Notes under the pieces: model-generated
What the model saw: only the letters and a program-made list of their open reading frames with translations
Told to the model about the DNA's origin: nothing
The model's database searches: none
Translations under genes and position numbers: made by a program
Assembly: GCA_943331855.1 (NCBI GenBank)
Contig: CALQNE010000016.1
Location: forward strand, 1-28,846
Length of the DNA: 28,846 nucleotides
DNA from: Bordetella parapertussis
Lineage (GTDB): Bacteria; Pseudomonadota; Gammaproteobacteria; Burkholderiales; Burkholderiaceae_B
Direction of reading: 5' to 3'
Shown: piece by piece, positions 9,757 to 17,042 of the stretch
Layout of the letters: every line of letters starts with the position of its first letter
Position numbering within the stretch: position 1 is the stretch's first letter

Positions 9757-9793
9757 TACAACCTGTTCAGCTTTCAGTAAGATTCAGGTTGTA
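9757..9793. repeat. 9-bp inverted repeat in the ubiE - Tim44-like intergenic region
   Basis: TACAACCTG (9757-9765) and CAGGTTGTA (9785-9793) are perfect reverse complements separated by 19 bases. There is no T-run directly after, so it does not look like a terminator by itself. It could be an operator or an RNA stem. No protein is known to me for this word. Confidence 0.5.
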
Positions 9794-9803
9794 GTAAGTA
9801 TTT

Positions 9804-9830
9804 GGGGATTGCAGATTCCCATGTTTTTTT
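9804..9830 (+). terminator. Probable intrinsic terminator after ubiE
   Basis: GGGGAT (9804-9809) pairs with ATTCCC (9815-9820), with one G-U pair, around a TGCAG loop. ATG and seven T residues follow. It ends 23 bases before the AAGGAG ribosome site of the next gene, so the Tim44-like gene would need a promoter upstream of or overlapping it, or read-through. Confidence 0.45.
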
Positions 9831-9865
9831 GAATTTTTTGGCAATTATTTGCTAAGGAGCACTCG

Positions 9866-10843
9866 ATGTCTCGTCTCATTACTCGTTTCTTCGCTGCAGC
9901 ACTCATTACTTTGGGTGGGGTGGCATTATCCTCGATCGCGTTTGATGCCCAGGCCGCGCGTGCAGGAAGCGGCACAAGCTCTGGCAAGCAATCCAGCAAT
10001 GTCAGCAGCCAAAAGCCTGCGACACCCGCGGCAGCAACAACGACGCAAAAGAGTGCCACAGCCCCTGCGGCTGCTGCGGCGCCCGCTGCGGCAGCGGCTA
10101 AGCCAAGCGGCGCCTCGCGCTGGCTGGGCCCTCTGGCAGGCATTGCTGCCGGCTTAGGGATTGCAGCCATGTTGTCGCATTTCGGCTTGGGTGGTGCCAT
10201 GGGCGATTTCTTGATGGTGGCGCTTTTGGCCGCTGTGGTGATCTTCGGCGTGTTCTTCGTTCTGCGCATGATTCGTGGGTCGTCAGCTCAACCTGCAACG
10301 CAAGCTGCAGGCGCTTCGGGCGGTACGCAGCCACCAGCCAACGAGATGTATCGTGAAACCGCTGCGCCAGCGGCACCTGTTGCGTTGCCGGCCTCGGCCA
10401 CAGGTTCGATGTCCGCTGCGGGCTTTGGGTCAGACGCACCAGCGCCTGATCAAAACTGGTTTATCCCTGTTGATTTTGATACCAATCGGTTTTTGCAAGA
10501 AGCAAAAGCGCAGTTTGTTTCGATTCAAAAAGTATGGGATAGCGGCGATCTGACTCAGATGCGTAACTTCTTGACTGACGATTTGCTCAAAGAGCTGCAG
10601 GCTCAGTTATCGGGTCGCGTGGGCGAAAATCATACTGAGGTGGTGTTGCTGAACGCCGAAATGCTCGGAATTGAAAAGGTCACGGATGGCCATCTGGCGA
10701 GCGTCCGGTTCTCGGGCATGTTGCGTGAGCAAGTTGGCGCAGAAGCCTTCCGATTTGAAGAAGTCTGGAACCTCTTTAAGCCTGAACAAGGTGGTTGGTT
10801 GTTGGCCGGGATCCAGCAAATCCCAGTGACCCACGCTAGCTAA
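9866..10843 (+). CDS. Tim44-like domain membrane protein
   Basis: The 325-residue protein begins with a signal-like hydrophobic segment (RFFAAALITLGGVALSS, possible cleavage after AQA near residue 30). A low-complexity Ala/Pro/Thr/Ser region follows to about residue 80. Two hydrophobic helices come next (about 86-106, rich in Gly/Ala, and about 113-134). The C-terminal domain from about residue 195 is Tim44-like (FIPVDFDTNRFLQEAKAQFVSIQKVWDSGD... FRFEEVWNLFKP). Bacterial Tim44-like proteins are membrane-anchored and of poorly defined function. AAGGAG six bases upstream supports the ATG at 9866. Probable terminators lie on both sides, so it may be its own transcription unit within the ubi cluster. 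Confidence 0.85.
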   Translation: MSRLITRFFAAALITLGGVALSSIAFDAQAARAGSGTSSGKQSSNVSSQKPATPAAATTTQKSATAPAAAAAPAAAAAKPSGASRWLGPLAGIAAGLGIAAMLSHFGLGGAMGDFLMVALLAAVVIFGVFFVLRMIRGSSAQPATQAAGASGGTQPPANEMYRETAAPAAPVALPASATGSMSAAGFGSDAPAPDQNWFIPVDFDTNRFLQEAKAQFVSIQKVWDSGDLTQMRNFLTDDLLKELQAQLSGRVGENHTEVVLLNAEMLGIEKVTDGHLASVRFSGMLREQVGAEAFRFEEVWNLFKPEQGGWLLAGIQQIPVTHAS

Positions 10844-10862
10844 GTCAGCGACGCAGGTTTGT

Positions 10863-10891
10863 AAAAAAACGCCCGCTTAGCGGGCGTTTTT
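10863..10891 (+). terminator. Strong intrinsic terminator after the Tim44-like gene
   Basis: ACGCCCGC (10869-10876) and GCGGGCGT (10880-10887) form a perfect 8-bp stem with a TTA loop. It is flanked by an A-run on the left and T-run on the right, 19 bases after the stop codon. Confidence 0.92.
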
Positions 10892-10900
10892 CTATCGCGT

Positions 10901-10924
10901 ACGGCTGATTGCACGTTCAGCCGT
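10901..10924. repeat. 8-bp inverted repeat upstream of ubiJ
   Basis: ACGGCTGA (10901-10908) and TCAGCCGT (10917-10924) are perfect reverse complements with an 8-nt spacer. It lies between the terminator and the ubiJ GTG, where the ubiJ-ubiB promoter should be. It has no T-run, so an operator or 5'-leader hairpin is more likely than a second terminator. Confidence 0.5.
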
Positions 10925-10966
10925 TAAACTACACCCCTCACCCAGACTTTCGATGCCCAGCGCGAC

Positions 10967-11629
10967 GTGATCCCTGACTCACCCTATTTGCCCGCTCCTT
11001 TCACTTTACATCCTGTCAAGCTCTTGGCGCACGCCTTGAACTTGCTCACGCGCCAGCAACCATGGGCGGCAGAAAGGCTGGCGCGCCATGCCGGGCAAAC
11101 CCTGCGAGTCTGCCTCGGCAGCGTTCAGCTGACACTGACGATCGAACACAACGGGCATTTAACCGCGGCCGATTCGGCGGTGGTGCCCGATGTGGTGCTC
11201 GAATTGATCGCAGACAAGTTCTCTTGGGCGGCGGTGTTTGACCCCACACTTCGGGTAGACCTTGCACAGTGCGTGCACATCACGGGTCAGGCCGCGCTCG
11301 CGCAGGTGGTCTCCGATCTTGCACGCGATCTACGCCCTGATCCCGAAGATGCGCTCGCGCAATGGGTAGGTGATGTGCCGGCCCGCCGACTCGTGGCGGG
11401 GGTTCAAGGGGCCTTTGCGGCGGCCCAGTCGTTTGCCCGCAACCTGACAGAAAATATTGCCGAATATCTTGCAGAGGAATCAAATACCTTGGCGGGCACA
11501 CCTGCCCTGGCTTCATTGGCCCAAGAGGGCGTTCGGGCGGTGACTCGGCTCGAGCAGCTTGAGCGGCGCCAAGCTGCGCTGCAAGCGCGGCTGGCGGGTT
11601 TGACGCCTCGCTCAGGCTCACCAGCATGA
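10967..11629 (+). CDS. ubiJ: Ubiquinone biosynthesis accessory factor UbiJ (SCP2 domain)
   Basis: UbiJ is a lipid-binding accessory protein thought to organise the soluble ubiquinone-synthesis complex. The 220-residue protein has an SCP2-like N-terminal domain (about 15-120; [31 protein letters not shown]-like [20 protein letters not shown]). Its C-terminus is helical and probably coiled-coil (about 185-212; [18 protein letters not shown]), as in the family. Identification rests on this architecture and on its place directly before ubiB. The start is a GTG at 10967 without a clear ribosome site; no in-frame ATG exists nearby. Its TGA overlaps the ubiB ATG in ATGA (11626-11629). Confidence 0.85.
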   Translation: MIPDSPYLPAPFTLHPVKLLAHALNLLTRQQPWAAERLARHAGQTLRVCLGSVQLTLTIEHNGHLTAADSAVVPDVVLELIADKFSWAAVFDPTLRVDLAQCVHITGQAALAQVVSDLARDLRPDPEDALAQWVGDVPARRLVAGVQGAFAAAQSFARNLTENIAEYLAEESNTLAGTPALASLAQEGVRAVTRLEQLERRQAALQARLAGLTPRSGSPA

Positions 11630-13179
11630 TGTCTTTGCCGCGCCTGCTGCGGATCATCCTGGTTGCCTTGCGCTATCGGCTTGACGAGCTTGTGCTGTCG
11701 GGTATTGATCATCCTGTGGCCTATCGTTTGTTATGGCTAGTACGGCTCGGTTCGCGTCCAAAGATGCCGCGTGGCCAACGTTTGCGCCTCGCGCTTGAAA
11801 CGCTTGGCCCGATTTTTGTGAAATTTGGTCAAGTCTTGTCAACCCGCCGTGACTTGATTCCGATGGACGTCGCCGATGAATTGGCGTTGCTACAAGACCG
11901 GGTTGCGCCGTTTGCCTCAGACAAGGCTGCCGCAATGATCGAACTGGCACTGGGCGCGCCGGTTTCAACATTGTTCGCGACATTCGAAACTGACCCAGTG
12001 GCTTCTGCTTCAGTGGCGCAGGTACATTTTGCGGTGCTGCACGATGGCCGTCATGTTGCCGTGAAGGTCTTGCGCCCTGGCATGCTTGAGGTGATCAATC
12101 AAGATCTTTCGTTGATGCGCGCGCTGGCTGGGTTGATTCAACGGCTGGTGCCTGATGGTCGACGCTTGAAGCCCCGCGAGGTGGTCGCCGAGTTTGACAA
12201 GCACTTGCATGACGAACTCGATTTCTTGCGTGAGGCCGCGAATTGCAGTCAGTTGCGACGCAACTTCGGTGCCGAGAGCGGACGTGGAGATCTGTTGTGG
12301 GTGCCTGAAGTCATGTGGGATTATTGCGCCTCGACCGTCTTTACGATGGAGCGGATGTACGGGATTCCCGTCAGTCAGATCGACCGCCTCAAGCAAGCAG
12401 GCGTTGATATTCCTACATTGGCTCGCACCGGCGTTGAAATCTTTTTTACCCAAGTGTTTGATGACGGATTTTTTCATGCAGATATGCATCCGGGCAACAT
12501 TTACGTCTCGGATCGTCCCGCAACCTTAGGTCGCTATATCGCCCTTGATTTTGGCATTGTGGGATCGCTCTCTGAGTTTGATAAAAATTACTTGGCTCAG
12601 AATTTTTTGGCATTTTTTCAGCGCGATTACCGGCGCGTGGCCCGTTTACATATTGAGTCGGGCTGGGTGCCAGCAAATACACGCGAAGAGGAACTCGAGG
12701 GGGCGGTTCGCGCCGTCTGCGAACCCTACTTTGATCGCCCCTTGGCTGAAATCTCACTGGGACAAGTGTTATTACGTCTTTTTCAGACCTCCAGGCGGTT
12801 TAATGTTGAAATACAGCCGCAACTCGTGTTGTTACAAAAAACCCTTTTAAATGTAGAAGGATTAGGTCGGCAGCTTGATCCGCAGTTAGACTTATGGAAA
12901 ACCGCAAAACCCTATCTTGAGCGATGGATGCTTGAACGGGTCGGATTTAAAGGAACGCGTAAAAAGCTGGTGCAAGAGGCGGGTCAGTGGGCACAATGGT
13001 TACCTGAATTACCGCGGTTGGTGCATGCGCAATTGAGTCGTGCAGATGTGTCCGCAGAAGTGTTGCATGAGTTGCAGCAGATGCGACGGGCACGTGAACA
13101 AAGTAATCGTGTATTGATAGCACTAACGGGCGTGGCGGCCTTGAGTTTAGCGGTCGCACTCTGGACCCTAATGCGTTGA
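11626..13179 (+). CDS. ubiB: Ubiquinone biosynthesis regulatory protein kinase UbiB
   Basis: UbiB is the ABC1/ADCK-family atypical kinase-ATPase needed for ubiquinone synthesis. The 517-residue protein carries the family KxGQ motif ([13 protein letters not shown], Lys66), the Ala-rich loop SASVAQVH, the lysine of VAVKVLRPG (Lys147), [11 protein letters not shown], the catalytic HADMHPGN (about residue 284) and the metal-binding DFG of [10 protein letters not shown] (about 308). A hydrophobic C-terminal helix (about 495-514, [20 protein letters not shown]) should anchor it to the inner membrane. The length is close to the 546 residues of E. coli UbiB. Translation is probably coupled to ubiJ; an ATG ATG pair gives two equivalent starts. 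Confidence 0.96.
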   Translation: MMSLPRLLRIILVALRYRLDELVLSGIDHPVAYRLLWLVRLGSRPKMPRGQRLRLALETLGPIFVKFGQVLSTRRDLIPMDVADELALLQDRVAPFASDKAAAMIELALGAPVSTLFATFETDPVASASVAQVHFAVLHDGRHVAVKVLRPGMLEVINQDLSLMRALAGLIQRLVPDGRRLKPREVVAEFDKHLHDELDFLREAANCSQLRRNFGAESGRGDLLWVPEVMWDYCASTVFTMERMYGIPVSQIDRLKQAGVDIPTLARTGVEIFFTQVFDDGFFHADMHPGNIYVSDRPATLGRYIALDFGIVGSLSEFDKNYLAQNFLAFFQRDYRRVARLHIESGWVPANTREEELEGAVRAVCEPYFDRPLAEISLGQVLLRLFQTSRRFNVEIQPQLVLLQKTLLNVEGLGRQLDPQLDLWKTAKPYLERWMLERVGFKGTRKKLVQEAGQWAQWLPELPRLVHAQLSRADVSAEVLHELQQMRRAREQSNRVLIALTGVAALSLAVALWTLMR

Positions 13180-13208
13180 TTGAAATCTAAACATTAAAGG
13201 CAGTGAAC

Positions 13209-14075
13209 ATGCTCTACACAGAACTATTTAAGTCGATGGAATCCGTGCGCTGGAATATGGCCACCGACATTCCATGGCAAGATTTTGATCGGAGCAAGCT
13301 CACAGATGAGCAGGCGCAAACAATCAAGATGAATGCCATCACTGAATGGGCAGCGCTACCTGCGACTGAAATGTTTTTACGCGACAACCGCGACGACAGT
13401 GATTTTTCGGCGTTTATGTCTGTATGGTTTTTTGAAGAGCAAAAGCATTCGCTGGTGCTGATTGAATACCTACGCCGGTTTGCTCCAGACCTGGTGCCCA
13501 CCGAAGACGAATTGCATCGTGTACGCTTTGAATTTGATCCTGCGCCACCTCTTGAAACTTTGATGCTTCACTTCTGTGGTGAGGTGCGTTTGAACCATTG
13601 GTATCGTCGAGCTTCTGACTGGCATACCGAACCTGTGATCAAAGAAATTTATAAAGTGATTGCCCAAGATGAGGCGCGTCATGCGGGTGCGTATCTCCGT
13701 TATATGAAACGCGCACTCACACAGCGTGGTCAAGAGATTGGTGCGCAAGCGCGAATGGCCTTTGCCAAAATTGGTGTGTTGATGGCTTCAGCGCATCGCA
13801 CACCGCAGGCTTTGCACCCAACGAATTTACATGTCAACAAAGACATGTTTCCAAACGACACGGTGCAGTCAAAGTTGCCAGAGCCTGGGTGGCTTGAGCG
13901 TTGGTTAGACAATCAAATCGTGTTTGATAAAGACTGGGAACATAAGGTCAGTACACGTATTTTGCACAATATGTCGTTGTTGATGGATAGCTCTTTTAAA
14001 ACCGTGCAAGACCTGAATCGCTATCGTAAAGAACTCATTCGATCTGCGACGGGGGTCGTGGGCTCAATCGCTTGA
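13209..14075 (+). CDS. Ferritin-like di-iron protein
   Basis: The 288-residue helical protein shows a complete di-iron carboxylate pattern: Glu46, Glu77-x-x-His80 (EEQKH), Glu125 (CGEVRLNHW) and Glu155-x-x-His158 (DEARH). This E...ExxH...E...ExxH order is the one used by acyl-ACP desaturases, ribonucleotide reductase R2 and related oxygen-activating enzymes. It is larger than storage ferritins, and I cannot name the substrate. The ATG at 13209 has AAAGG eight bases upstream; a GTG two codons earlier is too close to that site. It starts 29 bases after ubiB and its TGA overlaps the TTG start of hldC, so it appears to belong to the ubiJ-ubiB transcript. Confidence 0.8.
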   Translation: MLYTELFKSMESVRWNMATDIPWQDFDRSKLTDEQAQTIKMNAITEWAALPATEMFLRDNRDDSDFSAFMSVWFFEEQKHSLVLIEYLRRFAPDLVPTEDELHRVRFEFDPAPPLETLMLHFCGEVRLNHWYRRASDWHTEPVIKEIYKVIAQDEARHAGAYLRYMKRALTQRGQEIGAQARMAFAKIGVLMASAHRTPQALHPTNLHVNKDMFPNDTVQSKLPEPGWLERWLDNQIVFDKDWEHKVSTRILHNMSLLMDSSFKTVQDLNRYRKELIRSATGVVGSIA

Positions 14076-14557
14076 GCGCGCGTTTCGAGGCCAAAATCTT
14101 CTCGGCGAAACAGGCTGCCGACAAGATTGCAGCGAGCGAGTGGCCCAGACCGTTGGTTTTTACCAACGGTGTGTTCGATATTTTGCACCGTGGCCACGTG
14201 ACCTACCTCGATGAGGCCGCGCAACTCGGTGGAACGTTATTGGTGGGGGTCAACTCAGACGCCTCCGCAAAGCGGCTAGGCAAAGGCCCGGATCGCCCGT
14301 TAAATACTGCTCAGGATCGCGCTGCCTTGCTTGCGGCCTTAGCCTGCGTGACGGCCGTCTTGATTTTTGATGAAGACACGCCGGTTGAACTGATTGGACA
14401 GTTGCGTCCCGACATCATCGTAAAAGGTGGAGATTACGACATGCAAGTGCTGCCCGAAACGAAGCTTGTTGAGTCTTGGGGCGGACGTGCAGTGGCAATA
14501 CCGTTTGAGTTTGCGCGCTCAACGACCACCTTGGTCGAGAAGATACGCCAGGCCTAA
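14072..14557 (+). CDS. hldC: D-glycero-beta-D-manno-heptose 1-phosphate adenylyltransferase
   Basis: This enzyme adds AMP to heptose 1-phosphate to make ADP-heptose for the lipopolysaccharide core. The 161-residue protein is the stand-alone nucleotidyltransferase half of HldE (also called RfaE2), with FTNGVFDILHRGHVTYL containing the HxGH motif, VGVNSDASAKRLGKG, RPDIIVKGGDYD and the C-terminal FARSTTTLVEKI. The kinase half is not in the window. The start is TTG at 14072, overlapping the previous TGA by 4 nt. The residues ARFEAKIF after it agree with other betaproteobacterial RfaE2 starts, and no ATG is available nearby. Confidence 0.93.
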   Translation: MSARFEAKIFSAKQAADKIAASEWPRPLVFTNGVFDILHRGHVTYLDEAAQLGGTLLVGVNSDASAKRLGKGPDRPLNTAQDRAALLAALACVTAVLIFDEDTPVELIGQLRPDIIVKGGDYDMQVLPETKLVESWGGRAVAIPFEFARSTTTLVEKIRQA

Positions 14558-14563
14558 GTTTGT

Positions 14564-14583
14564 GCGCTCAGCCCAGCGCTTTT
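14564..14583 (+). terminator. Probable terminator after hldC
   Basis: GCGCT (14564-14568) and AGCGC (14575-14579) form a 5-bp stem with a CAGCCC loop, followed by TTTT. It lies 6 bases after the stop, between convergent genes. The stem is short. Confidence 0.45.
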
Positions 14584-15262
14584 AAAACTTAAAGCGAGAG
14601 CCGCAGGAACCTGTCAGTGGCTTAACAACGGTCTCAAAAAGCGAGGTCGTCTCAAAACTTGCTGCAGTTGTGCGCGTGATGCGATACGCAGTCATGGCGG
14701 GCGCTTGTCCGACAATGACGACCAAACGACCGCCAAGTTTTAATTGATACTTCAGAGCATTCGGTACCTTTTCGACGCCACCGCTTACTAAAATGGCGTC
14801 GTATTCGGCAGTGCCCCAGCCGCTGTTGCCGTCGCCGGTTTCAATCGACACGTTTTTGATTTGGGCTCGGTGCAAATTTTGTTGTGCAAAACTGACGAGG
14901 CGCGGATCAATCTCAATTGAGGTCACGCTGCGGGTCAATTGAGCGAGCAAAGCGGCTTGGTAACCTGAGCCTGCACCGATCTCGAGTACACATTCATCGT
15001 GCTTGAGTTGCATAAACTGAGTGAGGCGTGCTTCGAGCTTAGGGCTGAGCATCGTCTGACGTGTATCCACCGAGCCCAATTGCAAGGGAATTTCAATGTC
15101 CGCAAAGGCAAGCGCGCGATGCGCAGGCGGAACAAATTGTTCTCGCTGAACGCTAAATAGCGCAGCAATGACGGCTGGATCAAAGAGCCCGACAGGTCGA
15201 ATTTGCTGTTCAACCATATTAAAACGGGCTTGCTCAAGCTCTGGCAAAGTCGATGCATTCAT
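14582..15262 (-). CDS. Protein-L-isoaspartate O-methyltransferase-like protein
   Basis: The 226-residue protein belongs to the PCMT family of SAM-dependent methyltransferases: ARFNMVEQQIRPVG at the N-terminus, REQFVPPAHRALAFADIEIPL, and the SAM site CVLEIGAGSGYQAALLAQL. True isoaspartate repair enzymes have a conserved GxGxTIS-type stretch before the SAM site. Here the corresponding region reads SVDTRQTMLSPKLEARLTQF, which differs. Such divergent members are common in proteobacteria and are often beside tolC, which is not seen here. I therefore give the family but not the pcm symbol. The gene starts 27 bases after the thiD terminator and lacks a clear ribosome site. Confidence 0.85.
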   Translation of the reverse strand: MNASTLPELEQARFNMVEQQIRPVGLFDPAVIAALFSVQREQFVPPAHRALAFADIEIPLQLGSVDTRQTMLSPKLEARLTQFMQLKHDECVLEIGAGSGYQAALLAQLTRSVTSIEIDPRLVSFAQQNLHRAQIKNVSIETGDGNSGWGTAEYDAILVSGGVEKVPNALKYQLKLGGRLVVIVGQAPAMTAYRITRTTAASFETTSLFETVVKPLTGSCGSRFKF

Positions 15263-15289
15263 AGTCTGGGGTGCGGAGGCACTTATTGC

Positions 15290-15316
15290 GGAAAACCCTT
15301 ATTGTAAGGGTTTTCC
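15290..15316 (-). terminator. Hairpin terminator overlapping the end of thiD
   Basis: GGAAAACCCTTA (15290-15301) and TAAGGGTTTTCC (15305-15316) are a perfect 12-bp inverted repeat with a 3-nt loop. On the minus strand the last five codons of thiD form the left arm and the stop codon begins the right arm, with the TTTT tract in its descending side. Likely function is thiD termination and 3'-end protection. Confidence 0.65.
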
Positions 15317-16150
15317 AGACCATAATGCATGAAAGTGGTGCACTGGGCCGTGCCCCTGTCCCACGCGAAGTGCGTCAGCGTGGGCAATCGCCTGAACCAG
15401 ATAGTCTTTAGCCCGTTTGGTGACTTCGGGTGTGTCTTGCAGTTGAGGTAAAAGTGCTGTGATTGCGGCTGATAAGGTACAGCCTGTTCCGTGTGTATTT
15501 CGGGTAGGAATACGATGCCCGGGCAATTCGATCATTTTGTCGCCATCGTGCAGTACATCGATCGTGTCGTTGCCGGGCAGATGCCCGCCCTTGACTAACA
15601 CCCAGCGATGACCACCGTGGGTCATCATATTCCGCAGACGCTCTGCTACGCGACGCATTTCGCGCACAGTTTCGACTGAGCGCATTTCAAGCAACACGCC
15701 AGCCTCAGGTAGATTGGGCGTAATCATTGTGGCCAAAGGTAGCAGCTGCTCTCGCAGCGCGCCAATGGCTTTTTGCTCAAGAAGTAAATCTCCACTTTTT
15801 GAAACCATGACGGGATCAAGAACCAAATGCGGCGGCTTGTGGTGTCCGAGGCGATCGGCAACGATTTCAATAATGCCTGTTTGTCCGAGCATTCCAAGCT
15901 TGACTGCGTGAATCTCAACATCGGCAAACAGCGTGTCGATTTGCGCACGCACAAATTGTGGATTGACTGGTGAAATATCCGTGACGGCCTGCGTGTTTTG
16001 GGCGGTCAGTGCGGCGACAACCGCGCAGCCATAAGCGCCGAGCGCGCTCATTGCCTTGATGTCTGCCAGGATGCCTGCGCCGCCTGAGGGATCCATCCCG
16101 GCGATGGTCAGGGTGTTTGGAATCGTTCGCGTGACTGCTTCGTCGCTCAT
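15299..16150 (-). CDS. thiD: Hydroxymethylpyrimidine / phosphomethylpyrimidine kinase
   Basis: ThiD phosphorylates the pyrimidine half of thiamin to HMP-pyrophosphate in two steps. The 283-residue ribokinase-family protein has [20 protein letters not shown] near the N-terminus, [48 protein letters not shown] and the anion-hole/catalytic motif [15 protein letters not shown]. It is a single-domain ThiD; no ThiE domain is fused. Its ATG overlaps the thiG TGA (ATGA, 16147-16150), so the two are translationally coupled. Confidence 0.95.
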   Translation of the reverse strand: MSDEAVTRTIPNTLTIAGMDPSGGAGILADIKAMSALGAYGCAVVAALTAQNTQAVTDISPVNPQFVRAQIDTLFADVEIHAVKLGMLGQTGIIEIVADRLGHHKPPHLVLDPVMVSKSGDLLLEQKAIGALREQLLPLATMITPNLPEAGVLLEMRSVETVREMRRVAERLRNMMTHGGHRWVLVKGGHLPGNDTIDVLHDGDKMIELPGHRIPTRNTHGTGCTLSAAITALLPQLQDTPEVTKRAKDYLVQAIAHADALRVGQGHGPVHHFHALWSGKPLQ

Positions 16151-16965
16151 GACTTTGCTGCAGGCGTGATTGGTGTCAGTAGGCCCGTCGTAGGCGAGCT
16201 CGGTGCTGCCTGATAGGTTTTGCGAGGCACCCGTCCAGCCCGAAAGGCCTCGCGACCCGCTTCAACGGCTTTTCGCATGGCGCTCGCCATGAGCACTGGA
16301 TTTTGTGCCCCCGCGATCGCCGTGTTCATGAGCACACCATCGCAGCCGAGCTCCATGGCGATGGCTGCATCAGACGCTGTGCCAACGCCCGCATCGACTA
16401 ACACCGGCACGCGTGCCTGATCAATAATGAGACGTAGATTCCATGGGTTCAAGATACCCATTCCAGACCCAATGAGCGAGGCCAGAGGCATGACTGCCAC
16501 GCAGCCAATCTCTTCGAGCATGCGGCATTGAATTGGATCATCGGTGCAATACACCATGACGTGAAAACCATCCGCGACTAAGGTTTTCGCTGCGGCAAGC
16601 GTTTCGGGCATGTTCGGAAACAGGGTATGCGGGTCGCCGAGCACTTCAAGTTTGACCAAGGTATGACCATCAAGCAGTTCGCGAGCGAGACGCAGCGTGC
16701 GAACGGCTTCTTCAGCTGAATAGCAGCCTGCGGTGTTGGGCAATAAGGTGAACTGGCTTGGGGGTAAATATTCGAGCAGACTGGGCTCGGTCGCATTTTG
16801 ACCAATATTGGTACGCCGAATGGCTACGGTGATAATTTGCGCACCACTGGCGTCGATTGCTTCGCGAGTTTGTGCAAAGTCTTTGTATTTGCCCGTTCCA
16901 ACTAACAGGCGCGACTGATAGGATTTTCCAGCGATCACCAACGGATCAGACGTTTCAGTTTTCAT
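16147..16965 (-). CDS. thiG: Thiazole synthase
   Basis: ThiG forms the thiazole half of thiamin from deoxyxylulose 5-phosphate, dehydroglycine and ThiS-thiocarboxylate. The protein is a TIM barrel with the start region [51 protein letters not shown], the Schiff-base lysine Lys105 in [42 protein letters not shown] and [13 protein letters not shown] use the ATG at 16965 (272 residues); a GTG four codons earlier is possible and neither has a good ribosome site. thiS, thiO and thiE, often neighbours of thiG, are absent from this window. The gene lies 77 bases after btuB with no clear terminator between. Confidence 0.95.
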   Translation of the reverse strand: MKTETSDPLVIAGKSYQSRLLVGTGKYKDFAQTREAIDASGAQIITVAIRRTNIGQNATEPSLLEYLPPSQFTLLPNTAGCYSAEEAVRTLRLARELLDGHTLVKLEVLGDPHTLFPNMPETLAAAKTLVADGFHVMVYCTDDPIQCRMLEEIGCVAVMPLASLIGSGMGILNPWNLRLIIDQARVPVLVDAGVGTASDAAIAMELGCDGVLMNTAIAGAQNPVLMASAMRKAVEAGREAFRAGRVPRKTYQAAPSSPTTGLLTPITPAAKS

Positions 16966-16994
16966 AGACAGGTTCACGAATGGGTTGCGTGGCG

Positions 16995-17010
16995 AGGGCT
17001 CTGAAGCCCT
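16995..17010. repeat. Hairpin in the thiG leader
   Basis: AGGGCT (16995-17000) and AGCCCT (17005-17010) form a 6-bp GC-rich stem with a 4-nt loop, between btuB and thiG. There is no T-run on the minus strand, so I do not call it a terminator. No TPP riboswitch features are present in this gap. Confidence 0.4.
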
Positions 17011-17042
17011 ACGGGATTGTCACAGTTTAGCGTGACCTGCCC

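Noticed and set aside
13203..13209. GTG at 13203 as the start of the ferritin-like gene
   Set aside because: It is only two bases from the AAAGG ribosome site, whereas the ATG at 13209 has normal spacing.
16966..17042. TPP riboswitch before thiG
   Set aside because: The gap is too short for the aptamer and has neither the CTGAGA nor the GGATAATGCC core.
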